DNA from: Flectobacillus roseus
GTDB taxonomy: Bacteria; Bacteroidota; Bacteroidia; Cytophagales; Spirosomataceae
Strand: one strand, 5' to 3'
DNA length: 64,000 bases
NCBI RefSeq assembly: GCF_030056665.1
Contig: NZ_JASHIG010000027.1
A model generated the notes under the pieces. It ran no database searches and was not told the origin of the DNA. It saw only the letters and a list, made by a program, of their open reading frames with translations. Shown here piece by piece: positions 24,871 through 34,208 of the stretch (position 1 is the first letter of the stretch; each line of letters opens with the position of its first letter). The position numbers and the translations under genes are program-made.

Positions 24871-26317
24871 GATAAGTTGTTTCTACAGTTTTTACTTCAA
24901 AATTTTCCTTTTCTGAATCACAAACAGGGCAGCAATAATTGTCTGGCAATGCTTCAAACTTTGTTCCTGCCTTGATTCCTTGCTGTGAATCGCCCAATTT
25001 TTCGTCATAAATGGTCATACATACTTTGCATTGATGCACTTGATGCGTACTTGTAGGATTCGCTTGAGGTGGTGAGGGTTTTTCTATGACCGAAGCGGTA
25101 CTTCTATGATAGTATCGTTTGGTGAGTCGTTGGAGGATTTCGGCAATATGTGCTTTATGAAGTCCTTTTTCAAATAAAACCAATTGACGAGTATTTGGAT
25201 TAAAATCTACCGTGTGATACACATCATATACCTGCGTTAATCCTGCCAGTATTTTTCGTTTTTTGATTACTACCGAACCAAACACTTCTGACTTTGAACG
25301 AGTCTGAATAGCAAAACATAAACCAAACGTACGAATATCCTCTTGGTCGAATTCGCGGATAATGGTGTTTTTGAGTGCCAATCCTTCTTGACAATGATCT
25401 TCTACTTGCCAATTGAGCTCATTCGCAGCATGACGTACATTGATACCATATTTTCCTAAAAGCTTATCCCACGATGCTCTATCTTGGTTTTCGATACCTT
25501 TAATAATAAGCGATTTCCAAGGGGTTGTACAAATCTGTCCGACTTTGGTATCTAAACAAATTTTACAAACATCTAATAAAAAAGCCACCTCAAAAGTCTC
25601 ATGACGACGATAGATTCCCAACCAAGTTTTGTTGCCATAACGATTGAAACCTTCGTAATAAGGCAGCATAAATTGCGGTAGTACCAAATCTTCTTGTACT
25701 AGCTGTGAAATGATTTCGCCTTGGGCAATCATTTTTTCATAAATCTCCTCTTCCGATAAATCAACCCCTGATAGAAGAATACCCTCTAACCGTTTTGAAA
25801 CTTTAGAGATTTCAAGTGTATAAATCAATAAAGGAAACCTAAAAATGGTATTGGATTGCTTTTGACGAATATATAAATACCAGAAATTGGGAATCGAAGA
25901 TGCAATGAAGTTTAAGTTGCCCGTAAAAAAGGGCGTGAATGACTGTTGATAGTCTGATATATTGATTTTGAGTTGAGGTTGAAAATCAAAACCATCAAGC
26001 ACGTCACGATAAATGCCTTCCGATAGCCATTGTCCCGTTTGGAATACCTCTTGGGCACAATAAGACGAAATAATGTTAGGATATTGGTGGGTATCAATTT
26101 CAAAATCAATGTGCATTGCTTCAAGGCTTTCGCGTAGGCTAGGTAAGCCCGAACCACGCTGAGTATCAGCCTTTACCCACATCAATAATTGCTGACGAGC
26201 ACCGATACTTACTTCTTTAACACCTGCTTTTTGCGCCATCAAAAGAATTCCTTCGAGCATCCCTGGCGAAGCAATGCCACCAGTCAGATTTATTTTAACT
26301 AAAGAGTAGTCTCGCAT
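24863..26317 (-). CDS. Nitrite/sulfite reductase-like protein with C-terminal rubredoxin domain
   Basis: A 484-residue protein next to the assimilatory nitrate reductase. The first 380 residues resemble two ferredoxin-like half domains of nitrite/sulfite reductases (SLVKINLTGGIASPGMLEGI at the start, ICTTPWKSLIIKGI near residue 265, similar to the NirB/CobG pattern). I find no C-x5-C plus C-x3-C siroheme/4Fe-4S cysteines, so it probably has no siroheme site. The last 60 residues are a rubredoxin domain with CKVCMTIYDEKLGD and YCCPVCDSEKENF, binding one iron. It may be an electron carrier for nitrate or nitrite reduction; that role is inference. Confidence 0.72.
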   Translation of the reverse strand: MRDYSLVKINLTGGIASPGMLEGILLMAQKAGVKEVSIGARQQLLMWVKADTQRGSGLPSLRESLEAMHIDFEIDTHQYPNIISSYCAQEVFQTGQWLSEGIYRDVLDGFDFQPQLKINISDYQQSFTPFFTGNLNFIASSIPNFWYLYIRQKQSNTIFRFPLLIYTLEISKVSKRLEGILLSGVDLSEEEIYEKMIAQGEIISQLVQEDLVLPQFMLPYYEGFNRYGNKTWLGIYRRHETFEVAFLLDVCKICLDTKVGQICTTPWKSLIIKGIENQDRASWDKLLGKYGINVRHAANELNWQVEDHCQEGLALKNTIIREFDQEDIRTFGLCFAIQTRSKSEVFGSVVIKKRKILAGLTQVYDVYHTVDFNPNTRQLVLFEKGLHKAHIAEILQRLTKRYYHRSTASVIEKPSPPQANPTSTHQVHQCKVCMTIYDEKLGDSQQGIKAGTKFEALPDNYCCPVCDSEKENFEVKTVETTYQL

Positions 26318-26649
26318 GATTTTAGTAATTTATACTTAACAATTTGATAATCAACTCCATATCACTTTTCCAATATAAAGTATAATTGCAATTCAGAAAA
26401 TGTAACTTTTTTAAGAAATATAATTTTATTTAGAAGAACTTTCTTGATTTTGTTCAAATTTTTTACCCTAATCCATTGCTATTCAAAAATAAGATTATAA
26501 CTTTAAATCGTCAAACAAACGACACAAGTACAGTTTCTTAGTTTTAGACAGTCCAAAACAGGATAGCATTTAAGAAATTTTCTCAAAAATGAACCTTTTT
26601 TAGTAGATATGACTTTTCTAAGAAATTTGATGTTTCACTCTCATAAATA
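26318..26649. other. AT-rich divergent promoter region
   Basis: These 332 bp separate the nitrite-reductase-like gene from the divergent small secreted protein gene. No ORF, hairpin of note or TGGGGG loop was seen; it should hold both promoters. Confidence 0.5.
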
Positions 26650-27060
26650 ATGAATACCATGAAAAACAACAATGTAATCAAAGCTATGTTCGTAGCAGCT
26701 GCTATGACTTGTTTGTCAAACGTAAGTGCAATCGCTAACTCAAATGATGAAGAAGCATTTGTAAAGTCTAAAATCGCTCCAGTTACTAACAGCCTTAGCT
26801 TCAACGTTTGGGTAGAAAAACCAAACAACAAGAAAGTTACTGTAGTAGTAGTTGACAAAGACAACAACGAAGTACACCGTGAGTACGTTGACGCTAAATC
26901 AGGTAAATTTGCAAAAACTTTTGATTTCTCTAACTTGAGCGATGGTAAATACACTATCCAAGTTCTTAGCTCAAACATCGACGTTATCGACGCTAAAACT
27001 TTCGAAATCAAAACTAACTTTGTTACTACTCGTGATTTAGTAGTGGCTCGTCAGAAATAA
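26650..27060 (+). CDS. Small exported beta-rich protein of unknown function
   Basis: A 136-residue protein with a signal peptide (NVIKAMFVAAAMTCLSNVSA, cleaved near IANSND). The mature part is a compact beta-sandwich-like sequence with NSLSFNVWVEKPNNKKVTVV, VVDKDNNEVHREYVDAKSG and FDFSNLSDGKYTIQVLSSN, which recalls Ig-like or secretion-tail domains. There is no lipobox. The codon choice is strongly biased to a few codons (AAC, GTA, CGT, TCA), as in highly expressed genes such as tpiA and rpsA here, so it is probably abundant. A second ATG three codons in is possible. It is followed by a long inverted repeat. Confidence 0.72.
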   Translation: MNTMKNNNVIKAMFVAAAMTCLSNVSAIANSNDEEAFVKSKIAPVTNSLSFNVWVEKPNNKKVTVVVVDKDNNEVHREYVDAKSGKFAKTFDFSNLSDGKYTIQVLSSNIDVIDAKTFEIKTNFVTTRDLVVARQK

Positions 27061-27114
27061 TTAATGACGACCTATGACGATGACATGTTTTAACCTCAGA
27101 AATATAGGTTCTTT

Positions 27115-27169
27115 GGAATTGAATTACTGGAATTTAGAAGCTCGTTTCTAATTCCAGTAATTCAATTCC
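27115..27169. repeat. Long inverted repeat after the small exported protein
   Basis: The 24-25 bp arms, starting GGAATTGAATTACTGGAATT, pair exactly except for one bulged base, with a short loop. It lies 55 bp after the stop and lacks a T-run. It probably stabilises or ends the upstream mRNA. Confidence 0.6.
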
Positions 27170-27265
27170 GGAGCCTAAAAGGTTAAAAATCATCTTTTCC
27201 AGTACACTTCAGAAAAACCTTCCTTTCTCGTTTTTCCTTTTCTATTCCAACCTTCTTTCTGGTAA

Positions 27266-30200
27266 CTATTTCTCCGCTAAAGCATCTTCTTTTTTGCTTA
27301 GCGATTCTAATATTGCTTTTACTTCTGGTCTACAACTTCCACAGCCTGTTCCAGCGCCTGTTTGAGTACACAATTGTGTAAAATCTGTACAACCTCCAGC
27401 AATCGCATTTTTGAGGTTGCCTTCTCCCACATTGTTACACGAGCATACCAATTTACCCATTACAGGATCAGCCTTTTTACCCGAACGCAACAATTCCATT
27501 CGTTTGTCGGAAAGCTCAATTTTATTCCCAATCAAATCTTTGAATTCTAAAAATTCAGATTTATCGCCAATCAAAATAGCGCCTACCAATTTGTCGCGGT
27601 GAACAATACATTTTTTATAATAGCGTTTGGCTTTGTCGATAAAGATAATCTCCTCATATTCAGGATTATTCGTAGGAGCATCAATCATTCCTAATGAACA
27701 TAATTGAACTCCTTGGATTTTCATGATATTCATCGAAAGCGAACCTTGATAATAACTTGCCCAGTCGCCAGCAATATATTTGGCAATAATTTCGGCTTGG
27801 TGCTCGGCAGCAGCCGTAATACCCCACATTTCGCCACGCCATTGTGCCATTTCGCCTGCGGCAAAAATAGAAGGATCAGACGTTTGTAAATAATCATTGA
27901 CCACCACTCCACGTTTTACTTCCAAGCCTGCTGCTTTGGCAATTTCGGTATTGGGCGTAGTCCCAATGGCAAATACAGCAACTTGTGCATCGATTCGTCG
28001 TCCCGATTTAAGACGAACGCCTTCCAATTGGTCGGTTCCATAAATAGACGAAACCTCATCGTTATAAAATACTTCAATGCCCAAATCTACGATTTCGTGA
28101 TGGAGCATTTCTGAACCAAGCTTGTCGAGTTGGCGGTCCATAAAACGACCACTTCGCTGAATTACAGTGACTTCGATATTCATTTCTCGAAGAGAAGCTG
28201 CTAATTCTAATCCCAATAAACCACCTCCTACAATCACTGCATGAGGATTAGGTTGTTGTAAAAAAGGCATGAGACTATCGGCATCGATACGAGAACGCAT
28301 ATTGAAAATGCCAGGAATCTTAGGAACGCTCGGAGGCATAAAGGCTCGTGAACCCATCCCCAGCATTAATCGGTCGTAGGTATGTTCTTGACCCAAAGAA
28401 TCAGTTAAAACTTTGTTGGCACGGTCAATATGCACAATTTCTACGCCTTTATGGACGTGGATATTTGCCTCCGCAAATTGGTCTTCACGAAGCTTGACCA
28501 ACTGTTCCCAATTTTGTGCCCCTGAGATATAATCAGGAAGCATGACTCTATTATAAAAGGGATAGATTTCTTTTGAAAAAACATGAATCTCATCTTGTTG
28601 ATTGAGTTCACGATAGGCTTTGATAAAGCCTAAGCCAGCAGAGCCAGCCCCAATAATCACAATTTTTTCGACAGGTTTTTGATAAGGTAAAACCTGTACC
28701 GCCGAATACTTAAAATCAGGCTCTTTTGAACGTGGGTCAACTAAGGTATTGGTTAGGTTGTTGGTACGACCAAAAGTTTTTTCTTGAATTTTACCAAAGT
28801 GCATCGGCATAAAACATACGCCCTGTTTGATGTCGGTCGTAATTTTTGCTTTAATGCGAGCCTCGCCACGAATGGTTTTTACCTCTACAATTTGATTTTC
28901 GGTGATACCTCTTTCGGCAGCATCCTTGGGATGTATTTCGATAAAAGGCTGAGAAATATGTTGATTGAGTTTATTTATCTTACCCGTTTTGGTCATGGTA
29001 TGCCATTGGTCACGAATACGACCTGTGGTAAGGATTAGGGGAAATTCTTTACTCAAAGCCTCAGACTGATTTTGGTCTGGGACAGCATGAATTTTGGCAC
29101 GACGATTAGCAGTATAAAATCGCTTATCCGTAAAAAGTCGTTTAGTGCCGGCATACTCAGGGTCTTGCATAGCCTTTTCTTGTGGAAAAGGCCACTGAAC
29201 AGAGCGTTTTTGTTGTAAAACTTCATAGCTCAAACCCGAAATGTCAATGTTGGTTCCGATAGTTGAGCGACAATGTTCGGCATAGACTTCGGCTGTATTT
29301 TGGTAATCAAAAGCCTTTTCGAAACCCATTTTTTGCGCAAACTCAACAATGATTTGAGTATCGTCTTTGGCTTCACCAGGAGCGTTAATTAATTTGGGTA
29401 AAAAGGTAATACGACGTTCGGAGTTAGTAAAAACGGAGTTTTTTTCAGCCCAAGATGCCGCAGGCAATACGACATCGGCATATTTTACGGTATCCGAACG
29501 GTTCGAAATATCTTGTACTACGACATATTTAGCGTTTTGTAAACCTTTTTCAACAGCGTTGATATTGGGCAAGCTTACCATCGGGTTGGTACATACAATC
29601 CAGATAGCTTTCATGCGACCATCCGCCAAGGCCTCAAACATTTCGGTAGCGGTAAAACCTGGCTTGTCGGAGATTTTGGTTCCACCCCAAAAAGCTTGAA
29701 CTTCTTCTCTATGGGCTGGATTGAGCAAATCTCTATGTGCTGGTAGCATATTAGCCAAACCACCGACTTCGCGTCCGCCCATGGCATTGGGTTGTCCTGT
29801 GAGTGAGAATGGACCATTTCCTTCTTTTCCGATTTTACCCGTAATCAAATGCAAATCAATGAGAGATAGGTTTTTGTTTACGCCAATAACCGACTGATTG
29901 AGTCCCATTGTCCACATCGACATAAAACCTTTGGCTTCATGAATATAGCGAGCGGTTAAATAAATTTCTTCAGAAGATATACCACAAATTTCGGCAGCCT
30001 CTGTTATACTTCTCTGCATAACTTGGTCTTTGTAAGCTTCAAAGCCATCTGCATGAGATAGAATAAAATCAGTATCAATCCAGTCGTTTTCAATCAAAGC
30101 TCTTCCTATGGCATTGGTAAGTGTCACATCTGTACCTGGGGTAATTTGTAAATGTAAATCAGCTTGTGAGGCTGTTTGAGTACGACGTGGATCTACCACA

Positions 30201-30811
30201 ATTATTTTGACATTAGGATTGGCTTGCTTGTGCGCTTCGACTCTTCGCCAGATAATAGGGTGCGCCCAAGCAGGATTGGCGCCTGTTACTAAAAAAGTGT
30301 CAGCTAATTCTATATCATCATAACAAACAGGTACAGAGTCTTCGCCGAGGGTAAGTTTGTAACCTACTACAGCCGACGACATACACAAGCGGGAGTTGGT
30401 ATCGATATTATTAGAACCAATAAAACCTTTGATGAGCTTATTGATTACATAGTATTCTTCAGTAGAGCATTGTCCTGAAACGTAGAATCCGACTGCATCT
30501 GGGCCATATTTTTTGATAATAGCTTTAAAAACAGCCGCTGTACGGTCTAGTGCTTGGTCCCACGATACACGTTGTAGCGGCATATCACGGTTGTAGCGCA
30601 TGGTCGGGTACAGCAAACGGTCGGAAGTATCCATTACTGTATAATGAAGATTCATCCCTTTTGAACAAAGCATACCTTTACTTGAAGGATGTGACTTATC
30701 GCCTTCAAGGGTCAGCTTTCCTTTTCCGTGGTCGGTCAGTACTACACCGCATCCCACACCGCAGTAAGAGCAGGTAGATTTTATTTGTTTCTTATTGGAC
30801 GGAATACTCAT
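27266..30811 (-). CDS. nasA: Assimilatory nitrate reductase fused to FAD/NAD(P)H and BFD modules
   Basis: Cytosolic molybdenum enzyme reducing nitrate to nitrite. The N-terminal 700 residues are the Moco oxidoreductase: the 4Fe-4S motif CSYCGVGCGV at residue 14 with the fourth Cys in GMLCSKGMN, then the bis-MGD domains and a C-terminal molydopterin-binding domain (LTTGRIRDQWHTMTKTGKIN). This is joined to an NirB-like pyridine-nucleotide reductase (IVIIGAGSAGLGF near residue 706; VGGGLLGLELAAS near 850) and a C-terminal BFD 2Fe-2S domain with CSCNN and CGSCRP. At 1181 residues the catalytic and electron-input parts, often separate as NasA and NasC, are one chain. I start it at the ATG at 30811, two codons after a TTG. 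Confidence 0.94.
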   Translation of the reverse strand: MSIPSNKKQIKSTCSYCGVGCGVVLTDHGKGKLTLEGDKSHPSSKGMLCSKGMNLHYTVMDTSDRLLYPTMRYNRDMPLQRVSWDQALDRTAAVFKAIIKKYGPDAVGFYVSGQCSTEEYYVINKLIKGFIGSNNIDTNSRLCMSSAVVGYKLTLGEDSVPVCYDDIELADTFLVTGANPAWAHPIIWRRVEAHKQANPNVKIIVVDPRRTQTASQADLHLQITPGTDVTLTNAIGRALIENDWIDTDFILSHADGFEAYKDQVMQRSITEAAEICGISSEEIYLTARYIHEAKGFMSMWTMGLNQSVIGVNKNLSLIDLHLITGKIGKEGNGPFSLTGQPNAMGGREVGGLANMLPAHRDLLNPAHREEVQAFWGGTKISDKPGFTATEMFEALADGRMKAIWIVCTNPMVSLPNINAVEKGLQNAKYVVVQDISNRSDTVKYADVVLPAASWAEKNSVFTNSERRITFLPKLINAPGEAKDDTQIIVEFAQKMGFEKAFDYQNTAEVYAEHCRSTIGTNIDISGLSYEVLQQKRSVQWPFPQEKAMQDPEYAGTKRLFTDKRFYTANRRAKIHAVPDQNQSEALSKEFPLILTTGRIRDQWHTMTKTGKINKLNQHISQPFIEIHPKDAAERGITENQIVEVKTIRGEARIKAKITTDIKQGVCFMPMHFGKIQEKTFGRTNNLTNTLVDPRSKEPDFKYSAVQVLPYQKPVEKIVIIGAGSAGLGFIKAYRELNQQDEIHVFSKEIYPFYNRVMLPDYISGAQNWEQLVKLREDQFAEANIHVHKGVEIVHIDRANKVLTDSLGQEHTYDRLMLGMGSRAFMPPSVPKIPGIFNMRSRIDADSLMPFLQQPNPHAVIVGGGLLGLELAASLREMNIEVTVIQRSGRFMDRQLDKLGSEMLHHEIVDLGIEVFYNDEVSSIYGTDQLEGVRLKSGRRIDAQVAVFAIGTTPNTEIAKAAGLEVKRGVVVNDYLQTSDPSIFAAGEMAQWRGEMWGITAAAEHQAEIIAKYIAGDWASYYQGSLSMNIMKIQGVQLCSLGMIDAPTNNPEYEEIIFIDKAKRYYKKCIVHRDKLVGAILIGDKSEFLEFKDLIGNKIELSDKRMELLRSGKKADPVMGKLVCSCNNVGEGNLKNAIAGGCTDFTQLCTQTGAGTGCGSCRPEVKAILESLSKKEDALAEK

Positions 30812-31129
30812 ATACAAAGTGTTTTATTTTGTTTCAAAAGTGTTTCATCATGAATTTTCCGCAAAGATGGCATGGTTTATGTTTAAGGTTTTGATGATTA
30901 TTCCTTCAATAATCACCCTACTTTTGCATACATTGATATGAGGATTGCGGAATTCATAAATTCTTGAAACCCTAATTCGGTATGAACATCGGCCGCTACT
31001 GATGTCATTGGTTTTTGACACCGCTATGTTGGAAACTATCAGCTCGATTAGACCAGTTTGAGACTTTTCATATCAATGAAAAGTAAGAGTCTTGCCCGAA
31101 ATCATTTATTTCGGGCTTTTTTATAACTA
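30812..31129. promoter_or_regulatory. Leader region of the nitrate reductase gene
   Basis: The 318 bp between nrtD and nasA hold the terminator at 31094 and two small hairpins: ACTTTTCAT / ATGAAAAGT near 31053-31074, and TGATTATT / AATAATCA with a five-base loop near 30895-30915. Unlike the transport genes of the island, no TGGGGG-loop hairpin is present here. Confidence 0.45.
31094..31124. terminator. Bidirectional terminator after the nrtABD operon
   Basis: GCCCGAAAT and ATTTCGGGC with a five-base loop, T-run on one side and A-poor flank on the other, 6 bp beyond the nrtD stop. Confidence 0.7.
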
Positions 31130-31987
31130 TTAGTCTTCAATAGAAAACTTATCAAACAATAATCCTAATAGTTCATCATGAATTCGGATGTATTCAGGGT
31201 CGTGAGCAATTGCTTTTTTATTACGCGGTCTTTCTAGATTTACCTCTACAATCTTTTTGATAGTAGCCGCTGGCCCGTTATTCATTACCACTACTTTATC
31301 GGATAAGAATATCGCTTCTTCTATGTCATGAGTTACCATCACGATAGTTTTGTTACGATTATCTAGGTTCCACAATTTCAATAACTCGATGTGCATCGAA
31401 CCTTTGGTGAGTGCATCTAAGGCGCCGAATGGTTCGTCCAATAACAAAATGCTTGGATTGATGGCAAATGCACGCGCAATAGCTACTCGTTGTTTCATCC
31501 CACCCGACAACTGACTTGGCAATTTGTCTTTGTGTGAGGTAAGGTTTACCATTTCGATGTAATGGTTGACAATTGCGTGTTTTTCGTCGGTAGATTTATC
31601 CTTAAAAACTGAATCAACCGCGACAAAGATGTTTTTGTACACCGACATCCAAGGTAACAATGAATAATTTTGGAATACGATACCACGATCGGGGCCTGGT
31701 CCTTTTACTACTTTATCGTTGGCGATTACCTCTCCTGAAGTAGGCAATACCATTCCCGAAATAGTATTCATCAAGGTAGATTTTCCACAACCAGAGTGAC
31801 CGATTAGGGAAATAATTTCGCCTCTTTTGATGTCGAGAGAGATATCTTTTACAGCCGTAAACTTTCCTTTGGGTGTTGAGAAAGATACCTCAACATTGTT
31901 GATACTGATAGCCGTTTCACGACTATTAATTTTATGGAAATCATTGGCCGAATCGACCAAATTGAGTGATTTATCGCTAGTATTCAT
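31130..31987 (-). CDS. nrtD: Nitrate ABC transporter ATP-binding protein (NrtD/NasD-like)
   Basis: The ATPase of the nitrate uptake system. Walker A is GHSGCGKST near residue 64, the Q-loop is IVFQNYSLLPWMSV, the signature is LSGGMKQRVAIARA near 160, and Walker B is ILLLDEPFGALD. The H-loop lies in MVTHDIEEAIFLSDKVVVM. I use the ATG at 31987 (MNTSDKSLNL, 286 residues); an upstream ATG at 32059 would add 24 residues of low-complexity, untypical sequence. It is a single ATPase and has no NrtC-type fused binding domain. It ends the nrtA-nrtB-nrtD operon. Confidence 0.92.
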   Translation of the reverse strand: MNTSDKSLNLVDSANDFHKINSRETAISINNVEVSFSTPKGKFTAVKDISLDIKRGEIISLIGHSGCGKSTLMNTISGMVLPTSGEVIANDKVVKGPGPDRGIVFQNYSLLPWMSVYKNIFVAVDSVFKDKSTDEKHAIVNHYIEMVNLTSHKDKLPSQLSGGMKQRVAIARAFAINPSILLLDEPFGALDALTKGSMHIELLKLWNLDNRNKTIVMVTHDIEEAIFLSDKVVVMNNGPAATIKKIVEVNLERPRNKKAIAHDPEYIRIHDELLGLLFDKFSIED

Positions 31988-32125
31988 TTGTGGCAAAGGT
32001 TTTAGATAAGTAGTAGGAAAGATTAAATTAATAGTATATCTGAGGTGAAATTTGACCATAATATTTTGATTATGAATACCTTCAAATAACCAATATACTT
32101 TTAACTAATAACGTTTTCCTACTTA

Positions 32126-32914
32126 TTACTTTTGATTGTAAGAAAAAGCATTTTGTAAGGCATTGAAGCCTTTATCCAACAAAAGTCCTACGGTACCGAT
32201 AATCAAAATCGCTACGAGGATACGCTCCAATGAAAGGGCATTCCAACTATCCCAAACAAAGAACCCAATACCAACACCACCCGAAAGCATTTCGCCGGCT
32301 ACGATTACCATCCACGCTACGCCAATCGAAAGACGCAAACCTGTAATAATATGTGGAATAGAATAAGGCAACATGATTTTGGTAATATATTTCCACGTAG
32401 AAAAACCAAAAGCCTTGCCTACATTTTTATGGTCATCAGGAATACTCGCAACGCCAAAAGCTGTGTTGATAAGTGTTGGCCACAATGAAGTAATCATGAT
32501 GATAAAGATAGTAGCTCCTTCTGCGGCTTTGAAAGCCAACAAGCCCAATGGAAACCAAGCTAAAGGCGATACTGGGCGCAAAATCTGCACAATAGGGTTG
32601 AGGAGTTTCATCCCAGTTTTAGAAGAACCCATCAACAAACCGAGGGGGATAGCTACGATACTTCCAGCTCCAAAACCACTAAAAACACGGATTAATGAAC
32701 TAACCAACTGGTTGCCGATACCCTTATCGTTAGGACCGCGGTCGTAAAATGGTTCACTCATAAGTTCCATAAATACCTGCCATGTGGCTACAGGTCCAGG
32801 GATTTCGTTTTTAGTTAAAATTGTTACCAACTGCCACAAGCCTATCAGCACCAACATACTTCCGATAAAGTAAAGCGCATTACTAATCGAATTTTTGAGA
32901 GAAAATGAATTCAT
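32126..32914 (-). CDS. nrtB: Nitrate ABC transporter permease (NrtB-like)
   Basis: Inner-membrane permease of the BPD-type family for nitrate, taurine and related anions, 262 residues with six predicted helices. The cytoplasmic EAA-type loop is seen around DHKNVGKAFGFSTWKYITKI and the following LPYSIPHIITGLRLSIGVAW, the usual sequence of NrtB/SsuC proteins. It lies 55 bp after nrtA with a perfect hairpin in the gap, and 138 bp before nrtD. Confidence 0.92.
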   Translation of the reverse strand: MNSFSLKNSISNALYFIGSMLVLIGLWQLVTILTKNEIPGPVATWQVFMELMSEPFYDRGPNDKGIGNQLVSSLIRVFSGFGAGSIVAIPLGLLMGSSKTGMKLLNPIVQILRPVSPLAWFPLGLLAFKAAEGATIFIIMITSLWPTLINTAFGVASIPDDHKNVGKAFGFSTWKYITKIMLPYSIPHIITGLRLSIGVAWMVIVAGEMLSGGVGIGFFVWDSWNALSLERILVAILIIGTVGLLLDKGFNALQNAFSYNQK

Positions 32915-32930
32915 GATATGGTATGTTTGG

Positions 32931-32959
32931 GTACTTCCTTGCTTGTCACAAGGAAGTAC
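32931..32959. repeat. Intercistronic hairpin between nrtA and nrtB
   Basis: GTACTTCCTTG and CAAGGAAGTAC are exact complements around a seven-base loop. In binding-protein operons such hairpins often stabilise the upstream mRNA segment so that the binding protein is made in excess. The loop is not TGGGGG. Confidence 0.65.
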
Positions 32960-32969
32960 TGTGGAAATC

Positions 32970-34181
32970 TTATTTACGAGTTGCTTTGAGATAATCGTCG
33001 ATATTGGCTGGATCGAAGTTTACGTCATATGTAGTTTTGAAAGGCTTCATGTCTGGTTGCATAGGCACCGCCATTTCTTTGGCTACTTCTTGATACAAAT
33101 CATCCAAAATCAATTTTTCGACAATCGCTTTATAATTTGGTTCAGCTTTTAGATAACCAAAACGAACATACTGTGCCAAAAACCACATTGCATGAGATTT
33201 GCGAGGCATATTCACGACACCATTGTTATAAAAAGTCATGTAGTCGTCTTTGTACTTTTGAACACCCAAGTCGCAACCCAAATCGTTTGAGCCTAAAAGA
33301 CGTGCTTCAATTACTGGCAATGCTGCATTTACGTAATATGGTTTAGTCAACCATGAAGCTGCTTTTTTACGATTGCTCATATTGTCTAACCAGCGACAAG
33401 CTTCAATGATAGCTTTCATCACTTTTTTCAAATCTTCCTTATCTTCTGAGGCAAACTTGCTGTTGACAACCAAAGCTTTTTCTGGGTGATGTTTCCAGAT
33501 ATCCTGTGACGCAATATGTGTAAAACCTACGTTTTGAGTAGCGGCTACGCCATTCCAAGGTTCGCCTACGCAATAGCCTTCCATGTTGTCTACACGCATA
33601 TTTGCCACCATTTGTGGAGGAGGAATTGTGATAATACCCACCGATTTTTGATTGACACCTGCTGCTGCTAACCAGTTGCGTAACCATATGTCGTGGGTTC
33701 CACCTGGGAAAGTCATGGCAAACGTAACTTCTTTGCGAGCTTGTACGGCTTTTACGGTAGCTGCTACTTTGTTTACTTCTTTGAAGCCAACCATGCCACA
33801 GAAGTCTTTCGAAAGTGTGATACCTTGTCCATTGTTGTTGATTACCATCGCAATCTTCATTTCAGAGCCAGCTTTACCACCAATTCCTGTATATACTGAC
33901 AAAGGCATCGAGAAAAGACAGTGTGCTCCATCCAATTCACCATTCAAGATTTTATCACGAACATTGGCCCAAGAGGCTTCTTTCGAAAGCTCTACATCGA
34001 CCCCATATTTTGCGAATAATCCCAACTCTTTAGCGGCTACTAGCGGAGCACAGTCTGTCAGTGGAATAAACCCTAATCTTATTTTCTTTCCTGAAGGCGT
34101 CGGATTGGCCGATAATTGCAGTGTTGTAGCTACTAAACCTACCAACACTAATACTTGCTTTAACAGAGTTTTTGCGTTCAT
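32970..34181 (-). CDS. nrtA: Nitrate-binding protein of the ABC transporter (NrtA-like)
   Basis: Periplasmic substrate-binding protein for nitrate or nitrite. The ATG at 34181 gives a proper signal peptide (MNAKTLLKQVLVLVGLVATT, cleaved near LSANPT) and 403 residues; the longer frame would start inside an upstream hairpin. Family marks include IRLGFIPLTDCAPLVAAKEL, FGKYGVDVELSKEASWANVR-type N-lobe, MTFPGGTHDIWLRNWLAAAG, PPPQMVANMRVDNMEGYCVG and EPWNGVAATQNVGF. No lipobox is present, so it may be soluble. Its leader carries one TGGGGG-loop hairpin. Confidence 0.93.
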   Translation of the reverse strand: MNAKTLLKQVLVLVGLVATTLQLSANPTPSGKKIRLGFIPLTDCAPLVAAKELGLFAKYGVDVELSKEASWANVRDKILNGELDGAHCLFSMPLSVYTGIGGKAGSEMKIAMVINNNGQGITLSKDFCGMVGFKEVNKVAATVKAVQARKEVTFAMTFPGGTHDIWLRNWLAAAGVNQKSVGIITIPPPQMVANMRVDNMEGYCVGEPWNGVAATQNVGFTHIASQDIWKHHPEKALVVNSKFASEDKEDLKKVMKAIIEACRWLDNMSNRKKAASWLTKPYYVNAALPVIEARLLGSNDLGCDLGVQKYKDDYMTFYNNGVVNMPRKSHAMWFLAQYVRFGYLKAEPNYKAIVEKLILDDLYQEVAKEMAVPMQPDMKPFKTTYDVNFDPANIDDYLKATRK

Positions 34182-34208
34182 AACGATTATGAAATGGTTT
34201 AAAACAAT

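Noticed and set aside
31094..31124. GCCCGAAAT hairpin as a fifth member of the TGGGGG family
   Set aside because: Its loop is CATTT, and it stands after nrtD as a terminator.
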